Assembly: GCF_000426065.1 (NCBI RefSeq)
Contig: NZ_AUEQ01000013.1
Location: 62,001 to 126,000 of the forward strand
Direction: 5' to 3'
Length of the DNA: 64,000 bases
Source of the DNA: Mycobacterium sp. URHD0025
GTDB taxonomy: Bacteria > Actinomycetota > Actinomycetes > Mycobacteriales > Mycobacteriaceae
Part shown: piece by piece, positions 40,267 to 48,591 of the stretch
Layout: every line of letters starts with the position of its first letter
How positions within the stretch are numbered: the stretch's first letter is position 1
The notes under the pieces: generated by a model
What the model saw: the letters and a program-made list of their open reading frames with translations, nothing else
Database searches by the model: none
What the model was told of the DNA's origin: nothing
Made by a program: the position numbers and the translations under genes

Positions 40267-42073
40267 GTTCCGCTCGCTGGATGCCGAAAGTGACCTTCCG
40301 GTCAGTGCGGCCGAGCTGGCCGTGCTGGCATCGCAGTTGTTCGCCACTACCTTCCGGCCGGGACCTGACACTCCCCCGGTGACAACCCCGGTCGCCCCGC
40401 GCGGGGTGGCACCGGATACCACCTCAGCGTCGTCAGCGGGCGCCGCTGCGGCCGGCCTGGCACATCCGGCCACTCCCGCCGAATTCGTTTCGGTGCCCGA
40501 GGTCTTCGTTCCGGCACCCAGTACGCCTGAGCCAGAAGGCGTTCCGGGTCTGGTTCCGGTCGCGCCCCGAGGTAGTGTGGCCAGCCCCATCGCGGCTACT
40601 GGCGGCCTGGAAGCATTCGCTGTTCCGGCGGGCCTGGTCCCGACGGTCCCCGGCGTGCTGGCAGGCGCTGCCCCGTCGGTGCCCGTCGTGCCCCGCGGAT
40701 CGGTCCCGACCTGGCCGGGTGCCGTCCCGGTGGTGCCAGACCTCGGATGGTCGGATTCCCCGACCGCCTCCGAGGATGCGGACAGCTACTACTTCCTGCG
40801 ATCCGCCGATCCTGTTGCAACCGAGCCGGTTCCATCTCTGCGCGACAACCACGAGATCTTCGACGTCAGCGCCATCCGCGCCGACTTCCCGATCCTGGGG
40901 GAGACTGTCAACGGCAAGCCGCTGATCTGGTTCGACAACGCCGCCACCACCCAGAAGCCGCAATCGGTGATCGACCGACTGGCGTACTTCTACGCGCACG
41001 AGAACTCCAACATCCATCGGGCCGCGCACGAACTGGCCGCCCGCGCCACGGATGCCTACGAGGATGCGCGCGAGGCGGTACGTCGGTTCATCGGGGCAGC
41101 CAAGGCAGAGGAGATCATCTTCGTCCGAGGTACCACCGAGGCGATCAACCTGGTGGCCTACGCGTGGGGCGGCAAGCATCTGGAGCCTGGGGACGAGATC
41201 GTCATCACCCACCTCGAACATCACGCCAATATCGTTCCGTGGCAGCTGATCTCACAGCAGACCGGCGCGGTGCTGAAGGTGGCACCGGTGGACGACGCGG
41301 GCAACCTACTGCTGGGCGAGTTCGAGGACCTGCTCGGACCTCGAACGAAGCTCGTTGCCGCCACCCAGGTTTCCAATGCGCTGGGCACGGTGACGCCGGT
41401 CAAGACCATCGTCGAGCTGGGGCACCGATACGGGGCCAGAGTGCTGATCGACGGCGCCCAGTCCATCCCGCACATCCCGATCGACGTGGCTGAACTCGGG
41501 GCCGACTTCTTCGTGTTCTCCGGGCACAAGATCTACGGCCCCACGGGAATCGGTGCGTTGTACGGTCGGGAGGACGTACTTGCCGAAACTCCGCCGTGGC
41601 AGGGCGGCGGGAACATGATCGCCGACGTGACCCTGGATCGGTCGCTGTATCAGGGACCGCCGAACAAGTACGAAGCCGGTACCGGCAACATCGCCGATGC
41701 CGTGGGACTGGGTGAAGCGATTCGGTACGTGGAGCGCGTCGGCATCGAACGCATCGCGGCGTACGAGCACGCGCTGCTGGAGTACGCCACCCCACGGCTG
41801 GCCGCCATTCCGGGTGTCCGGTTGGTCGGAACGGCTGACGAGAAGGCCAGCGTGCTGTCCTTCGTGCTGGCCGGGCATGAGCCGCTCGAAGTGGGCAAGG
41901 CGCTCAACGCCGAGGGCATCGCGGTACGGGCCGGCCATCATTGCGCCCAGCCGATCCTGCGCCGCCTGGGCCTGGAAACCACCGTGCGGCCATCGTTCGC
42001 TTTCTACAACACGTTCGACGAGATCGACGTGTTCATCGACGCGGTACGCCGGATCGCCGAGGGCAGCGCCTGA
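40253..42073 (+). CDS. Encapsulin cargo: cysteine desulfurase (SufS-type) with long disordered N-terminus
   Basis: A 606-residue protein. Residues ~1-204 are Pro/Ala/Val-rich and probably disordered, as in known cargo desulfurases of family 2A encapsulins. They contain 'ELAVLASQLF' (21-30), a helical motif suited for shell binding, and three copies of P-V-A/V-P-R-G (46-51, 102-107, 144-149). Residues ~205-606 are a SufS-type PLP enzyme with the Schiff-base Lys426 ('VFSGHKIYGP') and the persulfide Cys564 ('RAGHHCAQPI'). It converts cysteine to alanine plus enzyme-bound sulfane sulfur. The ATG at 40253 overlaps the shell gene by 14 bp. No suf scaffold genes are adjacent, so its sulfur is probably stored rather than used at once for Fe-S assembly (inference). 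Confidence 0.9.
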   Translation: MSTSEFRSLDAESDLPVSAAELAVLASQLFATTFRPGPDTPPVTTPVAPRGVAPDTTSASSAGAAAAGLAHPATPAEFVSVPEVFVPAPSTPEPEGVPGLVPVAPRGSVASPIAATGGLEAFAVPAGLVPTVPGVLAGAAPSVPVVPRGSVPTWPGAVPVVPDLGWSDSPTASEDADSYYFLRSADPVATEPVPSLRDNHEIFDVSAIRADFPILGETVNGKPLIWFDNAATTQKPQSVIDRLAYFYAHENSNIHRAAHELAARATDAYEDAREAVRRFIGAAKAEEIIFVRGTTEAINLVAYAWGGKHLEPGDEIVITHLEHHANIVPWQLISQQTGAVLKVAPVDDAGNLLLGEFEDLLGPRTKLVAATQVSNALGTVTPVKTIVELGHRYGARVLIDGAQSIPHIPIDVAELGADFFVFSGHKIYGPTGIGALYGREDVLAETPPWQGGGNMIADVTLDRSLYQGPPNKYEAGTGNIADAVGLGEAIRYVERVGIERIAAYEHALLEYATPRLAAIPGVRLVGTADEKASVLSFVLAGHEPLEVGKALNAEGIAVRAGHHCAQPILRRLGLETTVRPSFAFYNTFDEIDVFIDAVRRIAEGSA

Positions 42074-42083
42074 CCTCACCGGC

Positions 42084-42143
42084 GCGAGCAGACGTGAAAA
42101 CCCCCAAAACCCGCGCCTTTTGGGGGTTTTCACGTCTGCTCGC
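42084..42143 (+). terminator. Perfect 26-bp inverted repeat terminator after the desulfurase
   Basis: The left arm (42084-42109, starting GCGAGCAGACGTGAAAA) and the right arm (42118-42143) are exact reverse complements, with an 8-base loop CCCGCGCC. The inner stem CCCCCAAAA/TTTTGGGGG ends in a T-rich stretch. It starts 11 bp after the stop and should terminate strongly in both directions. Confidence 0.85.
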
Positions 42144-42154
42144 CGGGAGGAATC

Positions 42155-42487
42155 ATGGTGCGCCGATCTGTGGATTCGGTGATGCCGAGCGAGCACCATC
42201 GGAGTATGAGCTACAACCGCCTCAGAGCAGACGACACTTCACGCATCAAGATCGACGTGGCGATCGGCGTTCTGGTCGCTCTGCGCGGTTGTGCACCGGA
42301 TGAGGCGTTCGCCGAACTGGTGCGGGTCGTCCAGCGCACCGGTATCGGAATAGGCAGCATTGCAAGGGCTTTGGTGGATCTTGCCGGCGGCAGCTCGGGA
42401 GCCTCGGCCGAGTATGCCGAAGCGTTCAACGCCTGGGGTGAACTGCTGGCACAGGCTCGACGGAGTCCGGTCGACGCCGCTCGCTGA
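42155..42487 (+). CDS. Orphan ANTAR-domain protein
   Basis: A 110-residue protein in which residues ~25-80 ('DDTSRIKIDVAIGVLVALRGCAPDEAFAELVRVVQRTGIGIGSIARALVDLAGG') match the three-helix ANTAR RNA-binding domain. ANTAR proteins bind tandem hairpins and stop transcription termination. No GAF, PAS or receiver sensor domain is attached. GGGAGG lies four bases before the ATG at 42155; an ATG at 42206 is an alternative that would leave only the ANTAR core. It begins 11 bp after the 26-bp inverted repeat. Confidence 0.72.
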   Translation: MVRRSVDSVMPSEHHRSMSYNRLRADDTSRIKIDVAIGVLVALRGCAPDEAFAELVRVVQRTGIGIGSIARALVDLAGGSSGASAEYAEAFNAWGELLAQARRSPVDAAR

Positions 42488-42582
42488 CCACCGCTCTCCG
42501 GGGAAGCAATCTCGACAAGTTAGATTCACGGCTGGTTTATCGATTGTCCACGGCCGTCACTGGTGGCAGCGTTGCCAGGCAG

Positions 42583-43689
42583 ATGAGCCTTCACTTGCAC
42601 TGGTACCTGCCCACCAACGGCGACAGCCGCGACATCGTCGGATCCGGCGACGATTCACACCTGGCGGTCGGTCCGTCGTCGAGCAGAATCCGGCCACCGA
42701 CGATCGAATACCTGACCGAAGTCGCCCGCACGGCAGAACTTCTCGGTTTCGAAGCGGTGCTGACGCCCACGGGGACCTGGTGTGAAGACGCCTGGATCAC
42801 CACGGCGGCGCTGAGCCAAGCCACCACGCGGCTCAAATTCCTGGTGGCGTTCCGGCCCGGATTCCTCTCGCCCACGCTGGCGGCGCACCAGGCCGCGACC
42901 TTCCAGCGCATCTCCGGTGGCCGGCTCCTGTTGAACATCGTCACCGGTGGAGACCCGGTGGAACAGGCCAGGTTCGGTGACCACCTCAGCCACGACGAAC
43001 GGTACCGGCGTACCGGTGAGTTTCTCGACGTGGTGCGCGGCGTCAGCGCCGCGCCCGCCGGGTCGACCTTCGACTTCGACGGGAAGTATTACCGGATATC
43101 CGGTGCTCGCATCGACTTCGGCGACTGGGATCCGCCACAGATCTTCTTCGGCGGCGCCTCACCGGCGGCCGAGGAGGTAGCCGCCCGGTATGTCGACACC
43201 TACCTGGCCTGGGGCGAGACACCAGCCCAGATCTCCGAGCGAGTGGGCCGGCTGAGGGCCCGCGCGGTGGAGCAGGGCCGTACCCTGCGATTCGGGATCC
43301 GTCTCCATGTGATCAGCCGGGACACCTCCGCACAGGCATGGGCCCATGCCGAGCGGCTCCTGGGCGCCATCAGCGGGGAGCGCATCAGATCGGCCCAGCA
43401 GGTACTGGCCCGCACCGAATCGGTTGGCCAGCAGCGCATGACCGCACTGCATGATGGTCGCACGGCCGATCTTGAGATCTCGCCCAACCTGTGGGCCGGT
43501 TACGGCCTGGTCCGTGGCGGCGCCGGGACCGCACTGGTCGGCAGCCACACGGAGGTGGCTGACCGCATAAGCGAGTACCACGATCTCGGCATCGATCACT
43601 TCATCCTGTCCGGGCAACCCCACGTCGAGGAAGCTTTCTGGTTCGCCGAAGGGGCGGGCGCCATCCTGCGACAGCGGGGTCTGCTGTGA
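42583..43689 (+). CDS. SsuD-like FMNH2-dependent alkanesulfonate monooxygenase
   Basis: A 368-residue luciferase-like monooxygenase. 'LHLHWYLPTNGDSRDI', 'LLGFEAVLTPTGTWCEDAW' (with the Cys near the SsuD active site), 'FRPGFLSPTLAAHQAATFQRISGGRLLLNIVTGGDP' and 'LSHDERYRRTGEFLDVV' are typical of SsuD, which splits alkanesulfonates to aldehyde and sulfite. The ATG at 42583 is chosen; a TTG at 42544 is open but has no SD. A TAGATT (42521-42526) may be the -10. The stop overlaps the next gene by GTGA. The sulfite produced would feed NirA. Confidence 0.82.
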   Translation: MSLHLHWYLPTNGDSRDIVGSGDDSHLAVGPSSSRIRPPTIEYLTEVARTAELLGFEAVLTPTGTWCEDAWITTAALSQATTRLKFLVAFRPGFLSPTLAAHQAATFQRISGGRLLLNIVTGGDPVEQARFGDHLSHDERYRRTGEFLDVVRGVSAAPAGSTFDFDGKYYRISGARIDFGDWDPPQIFFGGASPAAEEVAARYVDTYLAWGETPAQISERVGRLRARAVEQGRTLRFGIRLHVISRDTSAQAWAHAERLLGAISGERIRSAQQVLARTESVGQQRMTALHDGRTADLEISPNLWAGYGLVRGGAGTALVGSHTEVADRISEYHDLGIDHFILSGQPHVEEAFWFAEGAGAILRQRGLL

Positions 43690-44912
43690 GCGCGGGCCGC
43701 ACCACCACCAGAGTGCTCGACACGGATGAGGACCTGACCAAGGCGCTCAACCTGTTTCGAGCCGCGATGGTGGGCTTTGCCCAGCTGGACGGGTTGCCCG
43801 CGGGGACCATTCGCAAGATCCTGGAACCGGGCCGCACGTTGGGCGCGTTCGTGGACGGACAACTGGCGGGGACGACGGACTCCGCGACGAGCACGCTCAC
43901 CCTGCCCGGGGGCAAGACCGTCGGCCACGCGGCGGTGACCCACGTCGGCGTCCTGCCGACCCACACCAGGCGTGGGATCGCCACCGACCTGATGCGTCAC
44001 CAGCTTCGCGACATTCGCGATCGCGGCGAGTCGGTGGCATCACTGCGGGCCTCCGAAGCCACCATCTACGGGCGCTTCGGATACGCGGTCGCCAGTTTCT
44101 TCAACACGGTCGAGGTGCTGACCGGGCGAGCAGACGTGCGGGCCGACGTCGGCCACGGCGGACCGGTTCGGCTGATCAGGCCGGACGAATCATGGCAGCT
44201 GCTGCCACAGATCTATGCGGGCAATCGCCCCGAACGGCCGGGCACCATCGACCGCCCATCGGTGTGGTGGCAGTCCCAGCGACTACGCGCCGAGAGTTCG
44301 GCCGGGCCGACGTACGTCGCGGTCCACGGTGAACCGGGTTCGGAGACGGGTTTCGTCCGGTATCACCCGCTGGACACCGCCGCGTGGTTCGTCAGCGAGC
44401 AACGAACCGTGGTGGTGGACGACCTGTTCGCGCCGACCGAGGACGCCTATCTGAGCCTGCTTCGCTACCTGCTCGACCTCGACCTCATCGACCGCCTCGT
44501 CTTCCAGATGCTGCCGACCGACGATCCGTTGCCGTGGCTGCTCACCGACCGGCGCGCGGCCCGGGTGACCGGTACTCGCGACGAGACCTGGCTGCGGGTG
44601 GTCGACGCCGCGGCCGCGCTGGGCGGACGCACCTACACCGGCGACGGAGAATTCACCCTCAAATTGAACGATGCACTGCTGCAGGAGAATTCCGGAACGT
44701 ACCTGATCTCGTCCGGCGGCGTGCAACGAGTGGAGGCGCCTGCGCAGCTGGAAGCCGGGGCCGAGGCCGTGGCAGCGGTGCTGCTGGGCGCCACCTCCTG
44801 GCATACCCTCGCGCTCACCGGCTCGGTCAGCGTCATCGACACGCACGCGCTCGCCACCGCGGACCGCCTCTTCGGCGTGCCGGTGCAGCCGTATTCCGGA
44901 ATCTTCTTCTGA
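43686..44912 (+). CDS. Eis-like GNAT N-acetyltransferase
   Basis: A 408-residue protein of the Eis family: an N-terminal GNAT domain ('VTHVGVLPTHTRRGIATDLMRHQLRDI', the acetyl-CoA loop), a second GNAT-like half, and a C-terminal sterol-carrier-like domain. It ends '...PYSGIFF', so the terminal carboxylate of a Phe, which acts as the base in Eis, is conserved. Eis proteins acetylate amines, including aminoglycosides and lysines. Coupling by GTGA to an SsuD-like monooxygenase suggests a metabolic amine substrate here. At 44126-44138 the coding sequence contains GCGAGCAGACGTG, the outer arm of the terminator at 42084. Confidence 0.82.
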   Translation: MSAGRTTTRVLDTDEDLTKALNLFRAAMVGFAQLDGLPAGTIRKILEPGRTLGAFVDGQLAGTTDSATSTLTLPGGKTVGHAAVTHVGVLPTHTRRGIATDLMRHQLRDIRDRGESVASLRASEATIYGRFGYAVASFFNTVEVLTGRADVRADVGHGGPVRLIRPDESWQLLPQIYAGNRPERPGTIDRPSVWWQSQRLRAESSAGPTYVAVHGEPGSETGFVRYHPLDTAAWFVSEQRTVVVDDLFAPTEDAYLSLLRYLLDLDLIDRLVFQMLPTDDPLPWLLTDRRAARVTGTRDETWLRVVDAAAALGGRTYTGDGEFTLKLNDALLQENSGTYLISSGGVQRVEAPAQLEAGAEAVAAVLLGATSWHTLALTGSVSVIDTHALATADRLFGVPVQPYSGIFF

Positions 44913-45021
44913 TCACGCGTTCGCCTGCCGATAACTTCGGACTGATCGAAACCGTTGTCCAACAGTTGATTCTGGCCAACGATGGTCCTCATGAGATCGG
45001 CTACGCAGCGACACCCCAGCA

Positions 45022-46644
45022 ATGACGCTGTTTGACGTCACCGATCTCGCCGTCACACTTCACACCGGGAACCGCGCCCGCGGGCGGCGACGAGTGCAGG
45101 CGGTTGAGCGGATCAGTTTCTCGGTCGAGCCCGGCCAGACAGCAGCGATCGTCGGGGAATCCGGTTCGGGCAAGAGCGTTTCACTCCTGGCGGCCACCCG
45201 GCTGCTCGGGCCTGACGCTGAGGTGACCGGTTCGGTTCGGTTCGCCGGTCACGACCTACTCACCTTGCCCGGCCGTGACCTACGCCGAATCCTGGGTAAG
45301 GAAATCGGTTTCGTCTTTCAGGACCCACAGAGCAATCTGCACCCGTTCAAATCGATCGGGCGTCAGATCGACGAAGTGCTGCGCATCCACACGCGCACTG
45401 CCCGCCACGCTCGGCGCCGCCGCGTCGAAGAACTGCTGACCGAGGTCGGCATCCCCGCCGGCGGGTACGACAGCCACCCGGCGCAGTTCTCCGGTGGCAT
45501 GCGCCAGCGAGCGATGATCGCGATGGCGGTGGCGCTGAATCCAGCACTCCTCATCGCCGACGAACCCACCACAGCGCTCGATGTGAGTGTGCAGGCCGAC
45601 ATCCTGAACCTGCTCAAGCGATTGCAGCGCGAGCACGGCACCGCGATCCTGTTCGTCAGCCACGACCTGGGCGTGGTACACGAGATCGCCGATACGGTCA
45701 CCGTCGTCAAAGACGGGCTGGTGGTGGAAAGCGGTCCGCGCCAACGGATCTATGAGGAGCCGCGGGAGCGGTACACCCGTGAGCTGTTGTCGGCATCGCT
45801 GCTGCACTCCGTGGATGCCGAACACCCGGCGCCGGCTGTCGAATCCATTGATACGGCCGAACCCTTGCTGACTGTGCGCGGTCTGCGCAAGAGCTACCGG
45901 ACCCGGAGTCGCCGCACGCGCAGGACCGTGGTCGACGGGCTCGATTTCACCATCAAACCCGGTGAGATCGTCGGCCTGGTCGGTGAATCGGGTTCCGGCA
46001 AGTCGACGGTCGGCCGGATCGTGGCCGGACTGCAGTACGCCGATGCCGGTGAGATCACGCTGTCCGGAACGCATTACCCGACCGGCACACATGACGGTGT
46101 GCCGGCCCTGCCTCCTGCTGCTCGTCGTGACGTGCAACTGGTCTTCCAGGATCCGTACTCCAGCCTCAACCCCCGCCGCACCGTGGCGGGCTCCCTCGCC
46201 GAACCGCTACGAGCGCAGCACGTCGACAAGAGCGCCATCGCCGCGCAGGTACACACCGCCGCCGACAACGCCGTGCTGTCCCGTTCACTGTTGGACCGCT
46301 ACCCCGCGGAACTGTCCGGCGGACAACGCCAGCGCGCCGCGATCGCCCGGGCCCTGGTGTTGCAGCCCCGGTTGATCGTCGCCGACGAGGCCCTGTCCTC
46401 ACTCGACGTCACCACCCAGAGCGAGATCATCTCGCTTGTCCTGCAATTGGTTCGCGAGCAGCACACGGCCTTCTTGTTCATCACCCATGACCTGGGTGTG
46501 GTGTCCTCGATCGCCCACCGGGTGATCGTCCTCGGACCGGACGGAGTCGAGGAAATCGGCGCGACCGCACAAGTCTTCGCCAACCCGCGTTCGGACTACA
46601 CGCGCAAGCTTCTCGACGCGATTCCCCGGCTGACGGCCTCATGA
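45022..46644 (+). CDS. Dipeptide/oligopeptide-type ABC transporter, fused double ATPase
   Basis: A 540-residue protein with two complete ABC domains, as when DppD and DppF are fused. NBD1 has Walker A 'GESGSGKSV', signature 'FSGGMRQR' and 'LLIADEPTTALD'. NBD2 has 'GESGSGKST', 'LSGGQRQR' and 'LIVADEALSSLD' (Glu replaces the usual DEP context only partly). The oligopeptide-type C-terminal segment follows each. It heads an operon with two permeases and a binding lipoprotein, overlapping the next gene by ATGA. The 109 bp before it (44913-45021) contains no recognisable gene. Confidence 0.88.
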   Translation: MTLFDVTDLAVTLHTGNRARGRRRVQAVERISFSVEPGQTAAIVGESGSGKSVSLLAATRLLGPDAEVTGSVRFAGHDLLTLPGRDLRRILGKEIGFVFQDPQSNLHPFKSIGRQIDEVLRIHTRTARHARRRRVEELLTEVGIPAGGYDSHPAQFSGGMRQRAMIAMAVALNPALLIADEPTTALDVSVQADILNLLKRLQREHGTAILFVSHDLGVVHEIADTVTVVKDGLVVESGPRQRIYEEPRERYTRELLSASLLHSVDAEHPAPAVESIDTAEPLLTVRGLRKSYRTRSRRTRRTVVDGLDFTIKPGEIVGLVGESGSGKSTVGRIVAGLQYADAGEITLSGTHYPTGTHDGVPALPPAARRDVQLVFQDPYSSLNPRRTVAGSLAEPLRAQHVDKSAIAAQVHTAADNAVLSRSLLDRYPAELSGGQRQRAAIARALVLQPRLIVADEALSSLDVTTQSEIISLVLQLVREQHTAFLFITHDLGVVSSIAHRVIVLGPDGVEEIGATAQVFANPRSDYTRKLLDAIPRLTAS

Positions 46645-47582
46645 CCGACCTGCTGCTCAAACCCTCAGTCCCAGTTGACGCCCCGGCCCCCGAACGCCGC
46701 GGCCGGCTGCGGGCCATCCTGCGCGATCCGGGGCTGGTCGTGGGTTCTGCCCTGGTCGTCTTCGTCCTGCTGGCCGCGCTGGCCGCTCCCGTGATCGCCG
46801 CCATCGCGGGCCACGGCCCCAATGAGCAGTTCCCCGACGAAACCCTGGACGCCTCCGGCCTGCCGATCACCGGCGGGCACGGCTTCCTGCTGGGCGCGGA
46901 CGGCAGCGGCCGCGATGTCCTGATCCGCACGCTCTACGGAGCCCGGGTCTCGTTGGCCATCGGGGTCCCAGCCACCACGATCGCCATGATCGTCGGCGTT
47001 GTGGTCGGTCTGGCCGGAGGCTACTTCGGCGGCAGGCTCGACGCGCTGCTCTCGGAGGTGACCAACATCGCGCTGGCCTTTCCCTTTCTGGTGACGGCCC
47101 TGAGCGTCGTCACGCTCAACCGCGGTACAGCAGGGACCACCGTGGTCGACCCGGTCGTCGTGGTGATCGGCATCATCGCGCTGTTTTCGTGGACGTATTT
47201 CGCACGGCTGGTACGCAATTCGGTGATCGAGATCAAGTCCAAGCCGTTCGTGCTGGCCGCGATCGGCGCAGGTAGTTCACCGACCCGGGTGATCTTGCGT
47301 GAGATCCTGCCGAACATCGCACCGACCGTCGTCATCTACTGGGCTGTCCAGCTTCCGGTGAACATCATCGCCGAGGCCTCGTTGTCCTACCTCGGCGTCG
47401 GCATCCGGCCGCCCACCCCGAGCTGGGGCACGATGATCGCCAACGCTCAGGATTCCGCGCTCTATCAAACCCAGCCGCTGATGCTCATCGCTCCGGCGGG
47501 TGCGTTGTTCCTCACCGTGCTCGGTTTCAATGTGCTGAGCACCGCATTGCGGAATCGCTTCGACCCGAGCGCGGCCCGGTGA
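46641..47582 (+). CDS. ABC transporter permease (DppC/OppC-like)
   Basis: A 313-residue permease with about six helices. The DppC-type N-terminal part ('LRAILRDPGLVVGSALVVFVLLAALAAPVIA') and the loop 'GASPTRVILREILPNIAPTVVIYW'-like motif (here 'GAGSSPTRVILREILPNIAP') are present. 'EASLSYLGVGIRPPTPSWGTMIANAQ' is the classic end of this family. It overlaps the ATPase gene (ATGA) and the next permease (GTGA). Confidence 0.88.
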   Translation: MTDLLLKPSVPVDAPAPERRGRLRAILRDPGLVVGSALVVFVLLAALAAPVIAAIAGHGPNEQFPDETLDASGLPITGGHGFLLGADGSGRDVLIRTLYGARVSLAIGVPATTIAMIVGVVVGLAGGYFGGRLDALLSEVTNIALAFPFLVTALSVVTLNRGTAGTTVVDPVVVVIGIIALFSWTYFARLVRNSVIEIKSKPFVLAAIGAGSSPTRVILREILPNIAPTVVIYWAVQLPVNIIAEASLSYLGVGIRPPTPSWGTMIANAQDSALYQTQPLMLIAPAGALFLTVLGFNVLSTALRNRFDPSAAR

Positions 47583-48562
47583 CGCGCTCCCTGCTCTGGC
47601 GTTCGGCCCGCATGATCCTGACGGTGTTCGCCGTGGTGCTGGTGACCTTCGGGCTCACCAAGGTCGCCTATCAGAACCCGGCCCGGATGTTGGCCCCGGA
47701 GAACGCATCCCAGCAGACCGTTGACGCCATCGCCAACAGCCTGCGGCTCAACGACCCCTGGTATCTGCAACTGTGGCACTACGTGGTGCGCGGTCCGGAG
47801 ATCAAGGGAACACCCACCGGGTTGCTGAATTGGCCGCCCAGCCTGGGCTATTCCTATCGCGAACAACGCCCGGTCACCGACCTGATCCTGGAGAAGATCC
47901 CGGCCACGCTGAGTCTGGCGGTCGGTGCGCTGGCGCTCTGGATCAGCCTGTCGATCCTGCTCGGCGTCTACGCGGCCCGCAGGCCGGGCGGCGCGTTCGA
48001 CGCGATCACCTCAGGGATTTCCTATGTGTTCCTGTCGATCCCGACCTTCGTCACCGGCGTGATCCTGCTGTTCGTGCTGTACTACCAGCTCTCATTGGCG
48101 GGCCTGAAATGGTTTCCCAGTGGCGGTTACGTGGCGCTGACCACCTCTCCCACCGAGTGGGCTCGGCACCTGCTGCTGCCATGGCTGACTCTGGTCCTCG
48201 CCGAGCTCGGACTGTTCCAGCGGGTGGTGCGCGCCTCGGTCCTGGAGGTGTCCAACAAGGACTTCATCCGCACGGCCAGAGCGAAAGGTCTGGCTCCGCG
48301 CGCGGTTTACTTCAACCACGCCCTTTCGGCCGCGCTCAATCCGATCCTGACGCTGGGGGCCATCGAATTCGCCGCGATCCTGGGCGGGGCCATCATCACC
48401 GAGCAGATCTTCGGCCTCGACGGCATCGGACGTCTCGCCGTCGGCGCCGCGAACAACGGGGACGCTCCGGTGGTGATCGGCTGCACGTTGCTGGGCGCCG
48501 TCATCTTCGTCATGTCGACGTTCACGATCGACGTCATCACTGCAGCCCGAAGCGGCAAATAA
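47579..48562 (+). CDS. ABC transporter permease (DppB/OppB-like)
   Basis: A 327-residue permease. The DppB hallmark loop 'RVVRASVLEVSNKDFIRTARAKGLAPRAVYFNHAL' and the end 'EQIFGLDGIGRLAVGAANNGDAPVVIGCTLLGAVIFV' are visible. Its periplasmic insert after the first helix ('ARMLAPENASQQTVDAIANSLRLNDPWYLQLWHYV') is normal. The GTG start overlaps the DppC-like stop. Confidence 0.88.
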   Translation: MTRSLLWRSARMILTVFAVVLVTFGLTKVAYQNPARMLAPENASQQTVDAIANSLRLNDPWYLQLWHYVVRGPEIKGTPTGLLNWPPSLGYSYREQRPVTDLILEKIPATLSLAVGALALWISLSILLGVYAARRPGGAFDAITSGISYVFLSIPTFVTGVILLFVLYYQLSLAGLKWFPSGGYVALTTSPTEWARHLLLPWLTLVLAELGLFQRVVRASVLEVSNKDFIRTARAKGLAPRAVYFNHALSAALNPILTLGAIEFAAILGGAIITEQIFGLDGIGRLAVGAANNGDAPVVIGCTLLGAVIFVMSTFTIDVITAARSGK

Positions 48563-48591
48563 GCCATTCCCCAACACAATCGAGGAACATC

